A stretch of 64,000 nucleotides of DNA from Halomonas fontilapidosi (GTDB lineage: Bacteria; Pseudomonadota; Gammaproteobacteria; Pseudomonadales; Halomonadaceae): contig NZ_JACHXQ010000006.1 in assembly GCF_014192285.1 (NCBI RefSeq), forward strand, positions 62,001 to 126,000. Reading direction: 5' to 3'. The translations under genes were made by a program, and so were the position numbers. Below, one piece after another: positions 1-11,660 of this stretch; within the stretch, counting starts at the first letter, position 1, and every line of letters begins with the position of its first letter. The notes under the pieces were generated by a model that worked only from the letters and a program-made list of their open reading frames with translations, had not been told where the DNA came from and did no database searches.

Positions 1-27
1 CGGCATCAAGCCGCCGACATCCAGTAG

Positions 28-378
<351 letters not shown>

Positions 379-417
379 CCGACGCCCCCTTCCCATTCCT
401 GACGTGGAGAGACCCCC

Positions 418-1668
418 ATGGTCGAATTATCCGAGCTGAGCTACGCGCTCGATACCTTCTACTTCCTGATCTGCGGCGTCCTGGTGATGTGGATGGCGGC
501 CGGCTTCTCGATGCTCGAGGCAGGCCTGGTGCGCTCCAAGAACACCGCCGAGATCCTGACCAAGAACATCGCGCTGTTCGCCATCGCCTGCACCATGTAC
601 CTGCTGGTGGGCTACTACCTGATGTACTCCAGCGGCGCAGGCGGTTTCCTGCCGAGCCTCGGCGTGCTGATCGGTGGAGAAAACGGCGTCGACGCGGTGT
701 TGGCCGGCGGAGAGGACGCCCCCTACTATTCGATGCGTTCGGACTTCTTCTTCCAAGTAGTATTCGTGGCGACCGCCATGTCCATCGTCTCCGGTGCCGT
801 GGCCGAGCGCATGAAGCTGTGGGCCTTCCTGGCCTTCGCCGTGGTCATGACCGGCTTCATCTATCCGGTCTCGGGCTACTGGACCTGGGGCGGCGGCTGG
901 CTGGCTGAAGTCGGCTACTCCGACTATGCCGGTTCCGGCATCGTCCACCTGGCCGGTGCCGCCGCAGCCCTTGCCGGCGTGCTGGTACTTGGACCCCGTA
1001 AGGGCAAGTACGGCAAGGACGGCAGCATCTTTGCCATCCCCGGCGCCAATCTGCCGCTGGCTACCCTGGGGACCTTTATCCTCTGGATGGGCTGGTTCGG
1101 CTTCAACGGCGGCTCCGAGCTGAAGATGTCCGACGTCGGCTCCGCCAACAACGTGGCCCAGGTGTTCGTCAACACCAATGCGGCCGCCGCCGGGGGCGTG
1201 ATTGCCGCCCTGGTACTGGCCAAGCTGTGGTTCCGCAAGGCCGACCTGACCATGGCCCTCAACGGTGCCATCGCCGGCCTGGTCGCCATCACCGCCGATC
1301 CGCTGTCGCCCAGCGCGCTGGGCGCGGCAGTCATCGGTGCGCTGGGCGGGCTGCTGGTGGTCATCTCCATCGTCATGCTCGACAAGCTCAAGCTGGACGA
1401 CCCGGTGGGTGCCATCTCCGCCCACGGCGTGGTGGGTATCTGGGGCGTGCTGGCAGTGCCGTTCTCCAACGCCGAGGCAGGCTTCGGCCCGCAGATCATC
1501 GGTGTCCTGGGCATCTTCCTCTGGGTGTTCGTGGCCAGCCTCATCGTCTGGCTGATCCTCAAGGCCGTGATGGGTATCCGGGTCACCGAGGAGGAAGAGT
1601 ACGAGGGCGTCGATCTGGCCGAATGCGGCATGGAAGCCTATCCCGAGTTCAGCGCCTCCAAGAAGTGA
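418..1668 (+). CDS. amtB: Ammonium transporter, Amt/MEP family
   Basis: This 416-residue polytopic membrane protein matches the Amt family from end to end, with about 11 hydrophobic segments. The two pore histidines appear in the contexts GIVHLAGA and ISAHGVVG, and the early FSMLEAGLVR segment is typical. It imports ammonium across the inner membrane and is gated by P-II binding. It is flanked by two P-II genes. A strong rho-independent terminator at 1702-1726 ends this transcript, so the first P-II gene and amtB form one unit and the second P-II gene probably has its own promoter. Confidence 0.96.
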   Translation: MVELSELSYALDTFYFLICGVLVMWMAAGFSMLEAGLVRSKNTAEILTKNIALFAIACTMYLLVGYYLMYSSGAGGFLPSLGVLIGGENGVDAVLAGGEDAPYYSMRSDFFFQVVFVATAMSIVSGAVAERMKLWAFLAFAVVMTGFIYPVSGYWTWGGGWLAEVGYSDYAGSGIVHLAGAAAALAGVLVLGPRKGKYGKDGSIFAIPGANLPLATLGTFILWMGWFGFNGGSELKMSDVGSANNVAQVFVNTNAAAAGGVIAALVLAKLWFRKADLTMALNGAIAGLVAITADPLSPSALGAAVIGALGGLLVVISIVMLDKLKLDDPVGAISAHGVVGIWGVLAVPFSNAEAGFGPQIIGVLGIFLWVFVASLIVWLILKAVMGIRVTEEEEYEGVDLAECGMEAYPEFSASKK

Positions 1669-1673
1669 AGTAG

Positions 1674-2159
<486 letters not shown>

Positions 2160-2205
2160 GCACCAAGCGGCCAAGCGGAGCCTAAAGCCAGGTAGCCAGT
2201 AGCAA

Positions 2206-2239
2206 GAAACCCCACCAGCGGTTAGCACGGTGGGGTTTC
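2206..2239 (+). terminator. Hairpin terminator after second P-II gene
   Basis: GAAACCCCACC pairs perfectly with GGTGGGGTTTC across a 12-base loop, about 45 bases after the stop codon. There is no long T tract, but the position between convergent genes (P-II gene and fpr) fits a bidirectional terminator. Confidence 0.75.
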
Positions 2240-2308
2240 ACGTTTCTGCCTCGCTACCTACCGCCCGTCACCGAACAGCTTGGCGGCTCGGTGCTTGAGG
2301 CTCGGCGC

Positions 2309-3085
2309 TTATTTCTCGACGAAGGCCCGCTCGATGACGTAGTCGCCCGGCTCGCCCATGCGCGGCGAGATATTGAAGCCAAGCTCGTCGAGCAGATGGC
2401 TGGTGTCGTCGAGCATCGCCGGGCTGCCACAGATCATGGCACGATCCTGCTTCGGGTCGATGGCCGGCAGGCCGGTATCTTCGGCCAGCTTGCCGCTGCG
2501 GATATGGTCGGTCAGTCGCCCCATGGTGTGAAAGGTCTCGCGGGTCACGGTGGGGTAGTAGACCAGCTTCTCGCTGATCTCCTCGCCGAGATACTCGTGG
2601 GCAGGCAGGTCCTTCTGGATGAAGTCGGCATAGGCCAGTTCGCTGACGTTGCGCACGCCGTGCACCAGCACCACCTTTTCGAAGCGCTCGTAGACCTCGG
2701 GGTCCTGAATCAGGCTCATGAATGGCGCCAGGCCGGTACCCGTGGAAAGCAGATAGAGATTGCGTCCCGGCAGCAGGTCGTCGGTGACCAGGGTGCCGGT
2801 AGGCTTGCGGCTGACCATGATCTGGTCGCCGACCTGGAGGTGCTGGAGGCGCGAGGTCAGGGGCCCATCGGGCACCTTGATGCTGAAGAACTCCAGGTGG
2901 TCCTCGTAATTGGGGCTGGCAATGGAGTAGGCCCGCATCAGCGGCTTGCCGTTCACCTCGAGGCCGATCATCACGAACTGGCCGTTCTTGAAGCGCAGGC
3001 TGCGTTCTCGGGTGGTCCGGAAACTGAAAAGGGTATCGTTCCAGTGGTGCACACTCAGAACGTCCTCAAGCGCAAACTTGCTCAT
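2309..3085 (-). CDS. fpr: Ferredoxin--NADP reductase
   Basis: This 258-residue FAD/NADPH oxidoreductase carries the FAD-binding RAYSIAS segment, the NADP-binding GTGLAPFMS segment and a C-terminal CGSPAML motif, all typical of bacterial subclass I FPR. It moves electrons between NADPH and ferredoxin or flavodoxin and is usually part of the oxidative-stress response. The start MSKFALEDV at 3085 has a good ribosome site and matches the family, so the longer in-frame extension to 3160 is rejected. It is divergent from a LysR gene, as in Pseudomonas fprA-finR, and the spacer holds a palindrome suited to that regulator. Confidence 0.95.
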   Translation of the reverse strand: MSKFALEDVLSVHHWNDTLFSFRTTRERSLRFKNGQFVMIGLEVNGKPLMRAYSIASPNYEDHLEFFSIKVPDGPLTSRLQHLQVGDQIMVSRKPTGTLVTDDLLPGRNLYLLSTGTGLAPFMSLIQDPEVYERFEKVVLVHGVRNVSELAYADFIQKDLPAHEYLGEEISEKLVYYPTVTRETFHTMGRLTDHIRSGKLAEDTGLPAIDPKQDRAMICGSPAMLDDTSHLLDELGFNISPRMGEPGDYVIERAFVEK

Positions 3086-3178
3086 GCCGACTCCTTGATA
3101 TTCCCTAAAAGAATAGATCGGATAGCCAATCTTTGAGGGCAATTCTAAGAGCCGGGGCAATATCTGTTAAATGAATTG

Positions 3179-3199
3179 TATGGATAACACTTATCTATA
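3179..3199. promoter_or_regulatory. Candidate FinR operator in the fpr/finR spacer
   Basis: The spacer between the divergent genes holds GATAACACTTATC, a perfect inverted repeat (GATAA-CAC-TTATC). With one mismatch it extends to a TA-flanked 21-bp dyad. It lies 31-51 bp before the finR start and about 95 bp before fpr. LysR-type regulators bind AT-rich interrupted dyads in such spacers. The assignment to FinR rests on position only. Confidence 0.55.
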
Positions 3200-3229
3200 C
3201 TGTGAATATCAAGTTCGCCGAGGCATGTC

Positions 3230-4156
3230 ATGCGCTACACCCTGCGTCAGCTGGAGGTCTTCGTCGCCGTCGCCCAGCACGAGAGCGTCTCACGGGCCGC
3301 TCGCGCCCTGGCGCTTTCCCAGTCGGCGACCAGTACCGCGCTCGCCGAGCTGGAACGGCAGTTCGACTGCCGACTGCTCGACCGTCTCGGCAAGCGCCTG
3401 AAACTCAATGCCCTGGGCTTCCAGCTGCTGCCCAAGGCGGTCGCCCTGCTCGACCGTGCCGAGGAAGTGGAGGAACTGCTGCGCGGCCAGCAGGGCATCG
3501 GCACCCTGGACGTGGGCGCCACCCTGACCATCGGCAACTATCTGGCGACCCTGTTGATCAGCGACTTCATGCAGCGCCACCCGGGCAGCCGAGTACGCCT
3601 CTCGGTGCGTAATACCCGGACCATCATCGACAGTGTGCGCCAGCATGAGCTCGACCTGGGGCTGATCGAGGGACAGTGCGAGGAGGAAGATGTGATTACC
3701 CAGCCGTGGGTAGAGGACGAGCTGGCGGTGTTCTGCTCACCTCGTCACCCGCTCGCCACGGCCGGGCCGGTGGAGCTGGACCGTCTGCTGCGCGAGGCCT
3801 GGATCATGCGCGAGCAGGGCTCCGGCACCCGCTTGACCCTGGAACAGGCCGCCCGGCACCGACGCGGACGCTTCAACATCCTGCTGGAACTGGAGCATAC
3901 CGAGGGCATCAAGCGGGCGGTGGAGTCGGGGCTCGGCATCGGCTGCATCTCGAAGCTGGCCCTGCGCGATGCCTTCCGCCGCGGCAGCCTGGTACCCATT
4001 GCCACGCCCGACCTGGACCTGAGTCGCCAGTTCACCTTCATCTGGCACCGCCACAAGTACCTGGCCACCGGCATGCGCGAGTTCCTCAAGCTGTGCCGGC
4101 AGATGACGGAGGGCATTCGCCGAAGCGATCAGATCGATCTGCCCCAGGTGACCTGA
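3230..4156 (+). CDS. finR: LysR-family regulator, FinR-like
   Basis: This 308-residue protein has a typical LysR layout. The N-terminal winged helix (MRYTLRQLEVFVAVAQHESVS, then SQSATSTALAELE) is followed by a two-lobed effector domain from about residue 90. Its divergent position beside fpr and its length match Pseudomonas FinR, which activates fpr under superoxide stress. It would act as a DNA-binding tetramer in the cytoplasm, probably at the dyad at 3179-3199. A GC-rich hairpin ends the gene. The name rests on gene neighbourhood as well as family. Confidence 0.8.
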   Translation: MRYTLRQLEVFVAVAQHESVSRAARALALSQSATSTALAELERQFDCRLLDRLGKRLKLNALGFQLLPKAVALLDRAEEVEELLRGQQGIGTLDVGATLTIGNYLATLLISDFMQRHPGSRVRLSVRNTRTIIDSVRQHELDLGLIEGQCEEEDVITQPWVEDELAVFCSPRHPLATAGPVELDRLLREAWIMREQGSGTRLTLEQAARHRRGRFNILLELEHTEGIKRAVESGLGIGCISKLALRDAFRRGSLVPIATPDLDLSRQFTFIWHRHKYLATGMREFLKLCRQMTEGIRRSDQIDLPQVT

Positions 4157-4162
4157 CGTAAC

Positions 4163-4188
4163 GCGGCCCGCCACGAAGGCCGGGCCGC
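4163..4188. terminator. Bidirectional terminator hairpin
   Basis: GCGGCCCG and CGGGCCGC pair across a 10-base loop between the convergent finR and host-attachment genes. No T tract follows. Confidence 0.6.
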
Positions 4189-4205
4189 ATGGAGGACGAG
4201 AGCGA

Positions 4206-4634
4206 CTAGCGAAGGTCGCTGACGGCCTCCTGTATATCCGCCAGGGAGGCCTTGGTGAGGTCCTTGGCCAGGGTGTGAATCACCAGCTTGGCAGTGGGGC
4301 CATCGATCTTGTCACGCAGCTGGCCGAGGAAGCGCGGCGGAGCCACCAGGATCAGTTTCTCCATGGAGTTATCGACGCGGGCACGATAGAGCCGCTCGGC
4401 AACTTCTCGGGCGAAGATCTCCTCGTGGTGTTGGGTCGCGACGTTCTCTCCGCCGGCACTGCGCGACGTGGTCGCGGTCGACTCATGGACATCGCCACCG
4501 CGATCCGTCACCAGATCCCCCTCGTGCATGCGCCCCTCGGCGTGAACGAGGCTGTCTTTCTCGCTGACCTTGAGTCCATCGCGGGTGAAGAGTCGAGCCC
4601 GCGCCGCATCAGCCACCACGATATACGTTGTCAT
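4206..4634 (-). CDS. Host attachment family protein (baeRF-type)
   Basis: This 142-residue protein matches the family annotated as 'required for attachment to host cells' (host attachment protein / baeRF-like). It has the opening YIVVADAARARLF, a central acidic and polar stretch, and the closing ILVAPPRFLGQLR segment followed by a helix. The family resembles the release-factor eRF1 middle domain. Its role in free-living bacteria is unclear, and the name comes from plant-associated bacteria. An AGGAG site precedes the ATG at 4634. It is a single-gene unit between finR and the VanZ-like gene. Confidence 0.8.
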   Translation of the reverse strand: MTTYIVVADAARARLFTRDGLKVSEKDSLVHAEGRMHEGDLVTDRGGDVHESTATTSRSAGGENVATQHHEEIFAREVAERLYRARVDNSMEKLILVAPPRFLGQLRDKIDGPTAKLVIHTLAKDLTKASLADIQEAVSDLR

Positions 4635-4774
4635 AGCCGCTCCTTGATGCTGGTGAATTGACGGAAGCCCTCCCCAGGGGGACAGCCGCTTCCGCCGCTA
4701 ACTGCACATTGGCAAGACGGGTCGCATTGGTCAACCGGGAGATACGCGGCCGATGCCAGCCGCCCTCTGCGCCT

Positions 4775-5174
4775 CTAGAGGCGTGACACGCGCCGCGTCG
4801 GACGTCGCCGACAGATTCGACGCAGCGCATACAGTATCAGCGCTGCCACGGCGGCACCCAGGCCGTTGGCCAGGATATCCACCCAGTCACCGCCGACGCG
4901 CCCAGGCACCAGGGTCTGGGCAAACTCGAAGGCAATGCCCAGCAGCAGCGCGGCCAGGAAGGCGGACGGAAGGCGAATGCCGGCAAGACCGATCAGGCCC
5001 GCCAGGCCGCCATAGCCGATGAAGTGGCTGGCCTTGTCCCAGGGCAGCGTCTCCGGCAATTCATGACTTGGCGTCAGACTGCCCCAGGCGATCACCAGCA
5101 ATGCCAGACTGGCCAGCACCGCCCAGCGGCGGCGCCAGCGTCGGTCCTCGCCTGAGGCCAGCCGGTACAGCCAG

Positions 5175-5182
<8 letters not shown>
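4775..5182 (-). CDS. VanZ-like membrane protein
   Basis: This 135-residue protein has about four hydrophobic segments and the VanZ-family features [13 protein letters not shown] and [15 protein letters not shown]. VanZ relatives are small inner-membrane proteins. The founding member gives low-level teicoplanin resistance, but most chromosomal members have no known role. The gene overlaps the end of hemE by 8 bp on the same strand, so translation is probably coupled. I infer no glycopeptide function. Confidence 0.8.
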
Positions 5183-6251
<1,069 letters not shown>

Positions 6252-6406
6252 GCGGGCAGCTCGTCCACGGAAAATGTGGGCGCCATTGTACCCCATCGAA
6301 CGGCTCGAGGATGAGCCCCGTGACGCAACGGTGAGCCGACCGGGCCTTCCTGATAGAATGTCCCTTCACCCGTCGGCAACGCCGTGGTCTTCCACCGAGG
6401 TACATC

Positions 6407-7042
6407 GTGACGATTCGATTCATCGCCGCCTCGCGGCTGCCCACTCCCTGGGCCACCTTCACCATGCACGGCTTCGAGGACGACGCCACCGGCAAGGACC
6501 ACATCGCCCTGACCCTGGGTGATGTGGCCGACGTCGCCCCGGTGCTGGGACGGGTCCACTCCGAATGCCTGACCGGCGATGCGCTCTTTTCCATGCGCTG
6601 CGATTGCGGATTTCAGCTGCAGGAGGCGCTCAAGCGCATCGCCGAGGAGGGCCGCGGCGTGCTGCTCTACCTGCGCCAGGAGGGGCGCGGCATCGGCCTG
6701 CTCAACAAGATCCGCGCCTACCATCTTCAGGATGCCGGCGCCGATACCGTGGAAGCCAACGAGCAGCTGGGCTTCGCCGCCGACCTGCGCCGCTACGACC
6801 TCTGCGTGCCGATGCTCGATCATCTGGGGGTCCAGGCGTTGCGCCTGATGACCAACAACCCGCGCAAGGTCGATGCCCTGACCCAGGCCGGCGTGGTGGT
6901 GATGGAACGCGTTCCGCTGACCACCGGTCTGAATGCCCACAATGAGCAATATCTCACCACCAAGGCCGGCAAGCTGGGCCACATGATGGCGCTGGACGAC
7001 TTCACGCAGGCCAGCGACGTGGATATCGAACGCAAGCCCTGA
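6407..7042 (+). CDS. ribA: GTP cyclohydrolase II
   Basis: This 211-residue enzyme converts GTP to the pyrimidine precursor of riboflavin, with release of formate and pyrophosphate. The zinc site is visible as C-x10-C-x-C in the stretch from ECLTGDAL to MRCDCGFQ, and the [10 protein letters not shown] active-site segment follows. The start is GTG at 6407, which gives the family-typical N-terminus [15 protein letters not shown]. It is a single-domain RibA with no DHBP-synthase fusion. The trhA-like gene follows 46 bp downstream. Confidence 0.96.
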   Translation: MTIRFIAASRLPTPWATFTMHGFEDDATGKDHIALTLGDVADVAPVLGRVHSECLTGDALFSMRCDCGFQLQEALKRIAEEGRGVLLYLRQEGRGIGLLNKIRAYHLQDAGADTVEANEQLGFAADLRRYDLCVPMLDHLGVQALRLMTNNPRKVDALTQAGVVVMERVPLTTGLNAHNEQYLTTKAGKLGHMMALDDFTQASDVDIERKP

Positions 7043-7088
7043 GCCTCTCCCGACCCGACATCGGGCTGGCTCCCTGCAGAAGGCCCCG

Positions 7089-7760
7089 ATGACGCATCAC
7101 AGCTACCTAGACGAGACGCCTTTCAGTGTCCTGGAGGAACGCCTTCACAGCATCAGCCATGGGATCGGCGCAGCGCTCAGCCTCGCCGGCGTCGTGGTGC
7201 TGCTCGTGGTGGCCAGCCTGGCCGCCCGTGCCGACCCCTGGAAGCTCGCCGGCATCGGTCTTTACGGCATCAGCCTGGTGCTGCTCTACACGGCCTCCAC
7301 CCTTTACCACGGCGTCCGCCACCCGCGCCTGAAGCGCCTGTTCCAGCTGCTCGACCACTGCGCAATCTACCTGCTGATCGCCGGCACCTATACGCCGTTC
7401 CTGCTGGTCAACCTGCGCGGCCCGACAGGCTGGACGCTGTTTGTCACCGTCTGGTCCCTGGCGCTGGCCGGCATTGCCTGCAAGCTGGCCTGGCCCCAGC
7501 GCTTTGCCGCGCTGCGGGTCGCCATCTACCTGGTGATGGGCTGGCTGATCGTCTTCGCCGGCGACGAACTGGCGGCGCGGCTATCCGCGACCGGCCTGAC
7601 CCTGCTGGTCGCCGGCGGCGTCACCTATACCCTTGGCGTGGCCTTCTATGCCGTCAATGCCATTCCCTTCAACCACGTGATCTGGCACCTGTTCGTCATG
7701 GGCGGCAGTGCCTGCCACTACTTCGCGGTCTACACCGCAGTGCTGCCCTTCACGGCCTGA
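7089..7760 (+). CDS. trhA: Hemolysin III / TrhA family membrane protein
   Basis: This 223-residue protein has seven hydrophobic segments and the PAQR/hemolysin III signatures: an N-terminal ERLHSISHGIG, a central STLYHGVRHPRLK, and a C-terminal HVIWHLFVMGGSACHYF with the conserved histidines that can bind a metal. Bacterial members such as E. coli YqfA/TrhA sit in the inner membrane and are linked to membrane fluidity rather than true hemolysis. It is convergent with djlA, with only 25 bp between them. Confidence 0.88.
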   Translation: MTHHSYLDETPFSVLEERLHSISHGIGAALSLAGVVVLLVVASLAARADPWKLAGIGLYGISLVLLYTASTLYHGVRHPRLKRLFQLLDHCAIYLLIAGTYTPFLLVNLRGPTGWTLFVTVWSLALAGIACKLAWPQRFAALRVAIYLVMGWLIVFAGDELAARLSATGLTLLVAGGVTYTLGVAFYAVNAIPFNHVIWHLFVMGGSACHYFAVYTAVLPFTA

Positions 7761-7785
7761 GCGCGTCTCATGCCGGCTCGGCGGG

Positions 7786-8544
7786 TCAGGCGCCACGGGC
7801 CTTGCGGATCCGCTCGTAGGCGCTGCCGATCTCGCTGGTGCGCTCCTTGGCGACCTCACGCATGCTCTCGGGCAGGCCCTTGGCGGCGAGCTTGTCGGGA
7901 TGGTTCTCGCTCATCAGGCGCCGGTAGGCCTTCTTGACCTCGGCGTCGCTGGCATCCTGGTCGACCCCCAGCACCCGGTAGGCATCCTCCAGCGACAGGC
8001 CCTGCTCGTCCGCCCCCGACGGACCTGCGCGCAGCATGGCCTCGATCTGGGCAATCTCGGCTTCGGAGCAGCCCAGGCCCCGCACCACCCGCATCAGCAT
8101 CTCGTGCTCGGCGGGGTGCAGCTGACCATCGGCGGCGACCGCCGCCAGCTGCACTTGCAGGAAGACCTGACGCAGCGCGGGCTGATGGGCCGCAATGTGG
8201 CGAATCTTGGCCAGCTCGGCGTCCAGATCGAAGTCCGAACTCTTGCCACGGGTAAAGTCCTCGCGGGCCTTGGCGCGCTGGGCCTCGTTCAGCCGCAGCC
8301 GATCCCACAGCTTGCGGGACGCTTCCAGCTCATCCTCGGAGACCTGGCCATCGGCCTTGCACAGGCACCCCATGACGGCGAAGGTCGACTCCAGAAACTG
8401 CGACTGGGCGCCGACCAGCTTGTCGACCAGGCGCTTGCGCAGCCGCCTGCCCAGCCAGTAGCCCAGCGCCCCGCCCACCAGCAGGCCGATGGGCCCGCCA
8501 ATGGCCAGCCCCAGCAGGGCACCGATCAGTATCAGAAACAGCAT
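7786..8544 (-). CDS. djlA: Membrane-anchored co-chaperone DjlA
   Basis: This 252-residue protein has the DjlA layout. A glycine-rich N-terminal membrane segment (residues 1-30) is followed by a basic cytoplasmic stretch, a TerB-like helical domain (about 45-165) and a C-terminal J domain with SENHPDKLAAKG containing the HPD motif. It stimulates the ATPase of DnaK at the membrane. The start at 8544 places the membrane segment at the N-terminus, and the longer in-frame extension is rejected. It lies 28 bp downstream of dxs on the same strand. Confidence 0.9.
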   Translation of the reverse strand: MLFLILIGALLGLAIGGPIGLLVGGALGYWLGRRLRKRLVDKLVGAQSQFLESTFAVMGCLCKADGQVSEDELEASRKLWDRLRLNEAQRAKAREDFTRGKSSDFDLDAELAKIRHIAAHQPALRQVFLQVQLAAVAADGQLHPAEHEMLMRVVRGLGCSEAEIAQIEAMLRAGPSGADEQGLSLEDAYRVLGVDQDASDAEVKKAYRRLMSENHPDKLAAKGLPESMREVAKERTSEIGSAYERIRKARGA

Positions 8545-8572
8545 CGCAACCTCATGAGAGAAACGTGACGTA

Positions 8573-10486
8573 TCAGGACAGCCGGGCGCGGATCGAGGCC
8601 TCGATGCCGTCCGCGTCCAGGCCGCACTCGGTGAGCAGCTCGGCAGGCTTACCATGCTCGACGAAGGCATCGGGCAGCCCGAGATTGAGCACTTCCACCT
8701 GGACCCCCTCGGCCATCAGCAACTCGTTGACGGCACTGCCGGCACCGCCGGCGACCACGTTCTCCTCCAGGGTCACCAGCAGGTCGTGCTCGTCGGCGGC
8801 GGCCAGCACGGCATCACGATCCAGTGGCTTGACCGAGCGCATGTTGAGGTGGCTGGCCTCGAGGCGCTCGGCCACCTCGGCCGCCGGGCCATTGAGGCTA
8901 CCGAAGGCCAGTAGGGCCAGCCGTGTCTCGCCCCCGGTGCCACGTCGACGCCACTCGGCACGGCCGATCTCGATCGGCTCGAGGTGATCAGGGGTGGGGA
9001 CTCCCGGTCCGGTGCCACGCGGGTAGCGCACCGCGGCAGGGCCGGGGTGGTGGTAGGCGGCGCTGAGCATCGCTCGACACTCGGCCTCATCGGCAGGGGC
9101 CATCACCACCAGGCCCGGCAGGCAGCGCAGGTAGGAGAGGTCCAGAGCACCGTGATGGGTGGGCCCATCCTCGCCCACCAGGCCGGCGCGATCGATGGCG
9201 AAGGTCACGTCCAACTCCTGCACGGCCACGTCGTGAATCAGCTGGTCATAGCCACGCTGCAGGAAGGTGGAGTAGATCGCCACCACCGGTTTCATGGCCT
9301 CGCAGGCCAGACCCGCGGCCAGGGTCACCGCATGCTGCTCGGCGATCGCCACGTCGAAGTAACGCTCGGGGTACTCCTGGGAGAAGCGCACCAGGTCTGA
9401 TCCCTCGCGCATGGCCGGGGTGATGCCGACCAGACGCTCGTCTACCGCCGCCATGTCGCACAGCCAGTTGCCGAAGACACGGCAGTACTTCTGCTTGTGG
9501 CTGGCAGGCTTGAGCGGCGGAGGCGTCTTTGCACTCTTTTCCGCCTCGTTCTTTTCCAGCTTGGTAATGGCGTGATAGCCGATGGGGTCCGCCTCGGCGG
9601 GCAGGAAGCCCTTGCCCTTGCAGGTCTTCACGTGAAGGAACTGAGGGCCGTCCAGATCACGCATGTTGCGCAGCGTCTGCACCAGCAGCGGCAGGTCGTG
9701 ACCGTCGATGGGTCCGATGTAGTTGAAACCCAGTTCCTCGAAGAGCGTGGCCGGGCTGATCATGCCCTTCATGTGCTCCTCGGTCCGCCGCGCCAACTCC
9801 AGGGCGCCGGGCAGGTGGGAGAGCACGCGCTTGCCGCTCTCGCGCATGCTGGTATAGGGCTTGCTGGTCAGGATGCGTGCCAGATAGCTGGCCATGCCGC
9901 CGACGTTCTCGGAGATCGACATCTCGTTGTCGTTGAGCACCACCAGCAGGTTGGCGTCCACATGGCCGGCATGCGCCAGGGCCTCGAAAGCCATTCCGGC
10001 GGTCAGCGCGCCATCGCCGATCACCGCGCAGACTCGGCGCTGCTCACCGCGGGTCCGGGCGGCCAGGGCCATGCCCAAGGCGGCCGAGAGCGAGGTGCTC
10101 GAGTGGCCGACGCCGAAGGTGTCGTACTCCGACTCGGCGCGTCGCGGAAAGGCGGCGAGGCCGCCATACTGGCGGATGCCGGTCATCGCCTCGCGCCGCC
10201 CGGTGAGGATCTTGTGGGGATAGGCCTGGTGGCCCACGTCCCACACCAGGCGATCGAACGGCGTATCCAGCGCCTGATGCAGGGCAACGGTGAGCTCCAC
10301 CACGCCCAGACCGGCGCCGAAATGACCGCCGGAAACGCCCACGCTGTAGAGCAGGTAGGCGCGCAACTCGTCGGCCACCTGGGCCAGCTGGCCGGCATTC
10401 ATGGCGCGCAGTGCGGCCGGGGTATCCAGGGTATCGAGCAGCGGCGTGGCCGGACGCTCGACGGGGATGTCATCGAACAGCTTCAT
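8573..10486 (-). CDS. dxs: 1-deoxy-D-xylulose-5-phosphate synthase
   Basis: This 637-residue thiamine-diphosphate enzyme condenses pyruvate and glyceraldehyde-3-phosphate in the first step of the MEP isoprenoid pathway. It shows the thiamine-binding [14 protein letters not shown], the central transketolase domain with [15 protein letters not shown], and a C-terminal domain ending near LPDAFVEHG. Length and order match the family. It follows ispA by 15 bp in an xseB-ispA-dxs operon, the usual gammaproteobacterial arrangement, so precursor supply and prenyl elongation are expressed together. Confidence 0.97.
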   Translation of the reverse strand: MKLFDDIPVERPATPLLDTLDTPAALRAMNAGQLAQVADELRAYLLYSVGVSGGHFGAGLGVVELTVALHQALDTPFDRLVWDVGHQAYPHKILTGRREAMTGIRQYGGLAAFPRRAESEYDTFGVGHSSTSLSAALGMALAARTRGEQRRVCAVIGDGALTAGMAFEALAHAGHVDANLLVVLNDNEMSISENVGGMASYLARILTSKPYTSMRESGKRVLSHLPGALELARRTEEHMKGMISPATLFEELGFNYIGPIDGHDLPLLVQTLRNMRDLDGPQFLHVKTCKGKGFLPAEADPIGYHAITKLEKNEAEKSAKTPPPLKPASHKQKYCRVFGNWLCDMAAVDERLVGITPAMREGSDLVRFSQEYPERYFDVAIAEQHAVTLAAGLACEAMKPVVAIYSTFLQRGYDQLIHDVAVQELDVTFAIDRAGLVGEDGPTHHGALDLSYLRCLPGLVVMAPADEAECRAMLSAAYHHPGPAAVRYPRGTGPGVPTPDHLEPIEIGRAEWRRRGTGGETRLALLAFGSLNGPAAEVAERLEASHLNMRSVKPLDRDAVLAAADEHDLLVTLEENVVAGGAGSAVNELLMAEGVQVEVLNLGLPDAFVEHGKPAELLTECGLDADGIEASIRARLS

Positions 10487-10501
10487 GTGGGCCCTGTAGT
10501 G

Positions 10502-11389
10502 TCAGTAATCTCGCTCGATCATGTAGTGGGCCAGGCCGGCCAACGGCGTGGCGTCCGCGCCCAGCGGCGCCAGGGCCGCCACGGCGGTCTCGACCAGCTC
10601 GTCGGCCCGCCGGCAAGCCCCCTCGAGGCCCAGCAGGCTCGGGTAAGTAGGCTTGGCTCGAGCCGCATCGGCGCCGGAGGTCTTGCCCAGGGTGGCGGTA
10701 TCACCCGTCACGTCGAGGACATCGTCGTGAATCTGAAACGCCAGGCCGATGGCATCGGCATAGACGTCCAGGGCGGCTAGCCGAGGATCGGCCTCATCGA
10801 CGGCGACCAGACCGCCGAGGCGGACCGCGGCGCGGATCAGCGCACCCGTCTTGTGCCCGTGCATGGCCGCCAGCGCCGCTACATCGGGATGTCCGCCAAC
10901 GGCAGCGAGGTCCAGCGCCTGGCCGGCCACCATTCCGTCGCGCCCGGCGGCATCAGCCAGCGTGGCCACCAGGGCGGCCAAGCGGGGATGGCTGGCCCGT
11001 GCCAGCACCTCGAAGGCCAAGGCTTGAAGGGCATCACCGGCGAGAATTGCGGTGGCCTCGTCATAGGCCCGATGCACCGTCGGCTGCCCGCGCCGCAGGT
11101 CGTCGTCGTCCATGGCCGGCAGGTCATCGTGGACCAGCGAATAGGCATGAATCAGCTCCAGCGCCATGGCCGGGGCATCCAGGTCGTCATCCGCAGCACC
11201 CAGGGCACGACCGGCCGCATAGACCAGCACCGGCCTCAGCCGCTTGCCGCCCACCAGCAGGCCGTGGCGCATGGCCGCCTCGAGACGCGGCGCAGGCGCC
11301 AAGCGCTCGGCAAAGAGGGCCTCCAGGCGGTCATCGACCCGCGCACGATCCGAAGCCAGGCGGCTGACCAGGGAATCATCGCTCACCAT
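10502..11389 (-). CDS. ispA: Polyprenyl (farnesyl) diphosphate synthase
   Basis: This 295-residue prenyl transferase has both aspartate-rich motifs: DDLPAMDDDDLRRG in the first half and HDDVLDVTGD in the second. It joins IPP to DMAPP/GPP to make farnesyl diphosphate for ubiquinone and undecaprenyl phosphate. The start MVSDDSLV at 11389 overlaps the end of xseB by 14 bp, which is typical for this operon and supports that start over the longer frame. Confidence 0.95.
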   Translation of the reverse strand: MVSDDSLVSRLASDRARVDDRLEALFAERLAPAPRLEAAMRHGLLVGGKRLRPVLVYAAGRALGAADDDLDAPAMALELIHAYSLVHDDLPAMDDDDLRRGQPTVHRAYDEATAILAGDALQALAFEVLARASHPRLAALVATLADAAGRDGMVAGQALDLAAVGGHPDVAALAAMHGHKTGALIRAAVRLGGLVAVDEADPRLAALDVYADAIGLAFQIHDDVLDVTGDTATLGKTSGADAARAKPTYPSLLGLEGACRRADELVETAVAALAPLGADATPLAGLAHYMIERDY

Positions 11390-11660
11390 CGTCCTCCGCG
11401 GCAGGCGCATCGAAGGGCTGCAGATCGACACCGCCGGCCTCGCCCTCGGTCAGGGTGCGTACCCTCAGCTCTGCCTCGTCGAGCCGTCGCTGGGCGTCGC
11501 GCGTCAGGCGAACCCCCTGCTCGAAGGCGGCCAGCGACCCCTCCAATGACAACTCGCCGGACTCCAGTCGCTCGACGAGCTGCTCGAGCCGCTCGACGGT
11601 GGCGGCAAAGTCGGCCGGTGCCGGTGGCTCGTCGTTACCTTGACCTTGCTGTTCCGCCAT
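11376..11660 (-). CDS. xseB: Exodeoxyribonuclease VII small subunit
   Basis: This 94-residue acidic helical protein has the family core FAATVERLEQLVERLESGELSLE followed by FEQGVRLTRDAQRRLDEAE. Several copies coat XseA to form exonuclease VII, which degrades single-stranded DNA. The start MAEQQGQG at 11660 gives the usual length. It is the first gene of the xseB-ispA-dxs operon and is divergent from serA; the 272 bp between them must hold both promoters, including a possible TAAGAT -10 for serA near 11807. Confidence 0.92.
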   Translation of the reverse strand: MAEQQGQGNDEPPAPADFAATVERLEQLVERLESGELSLEGSLAAFEQGVRLTRDAQRRLDEAELRVRTLTEGEAGGVDLQPFDAPAAEDDGER

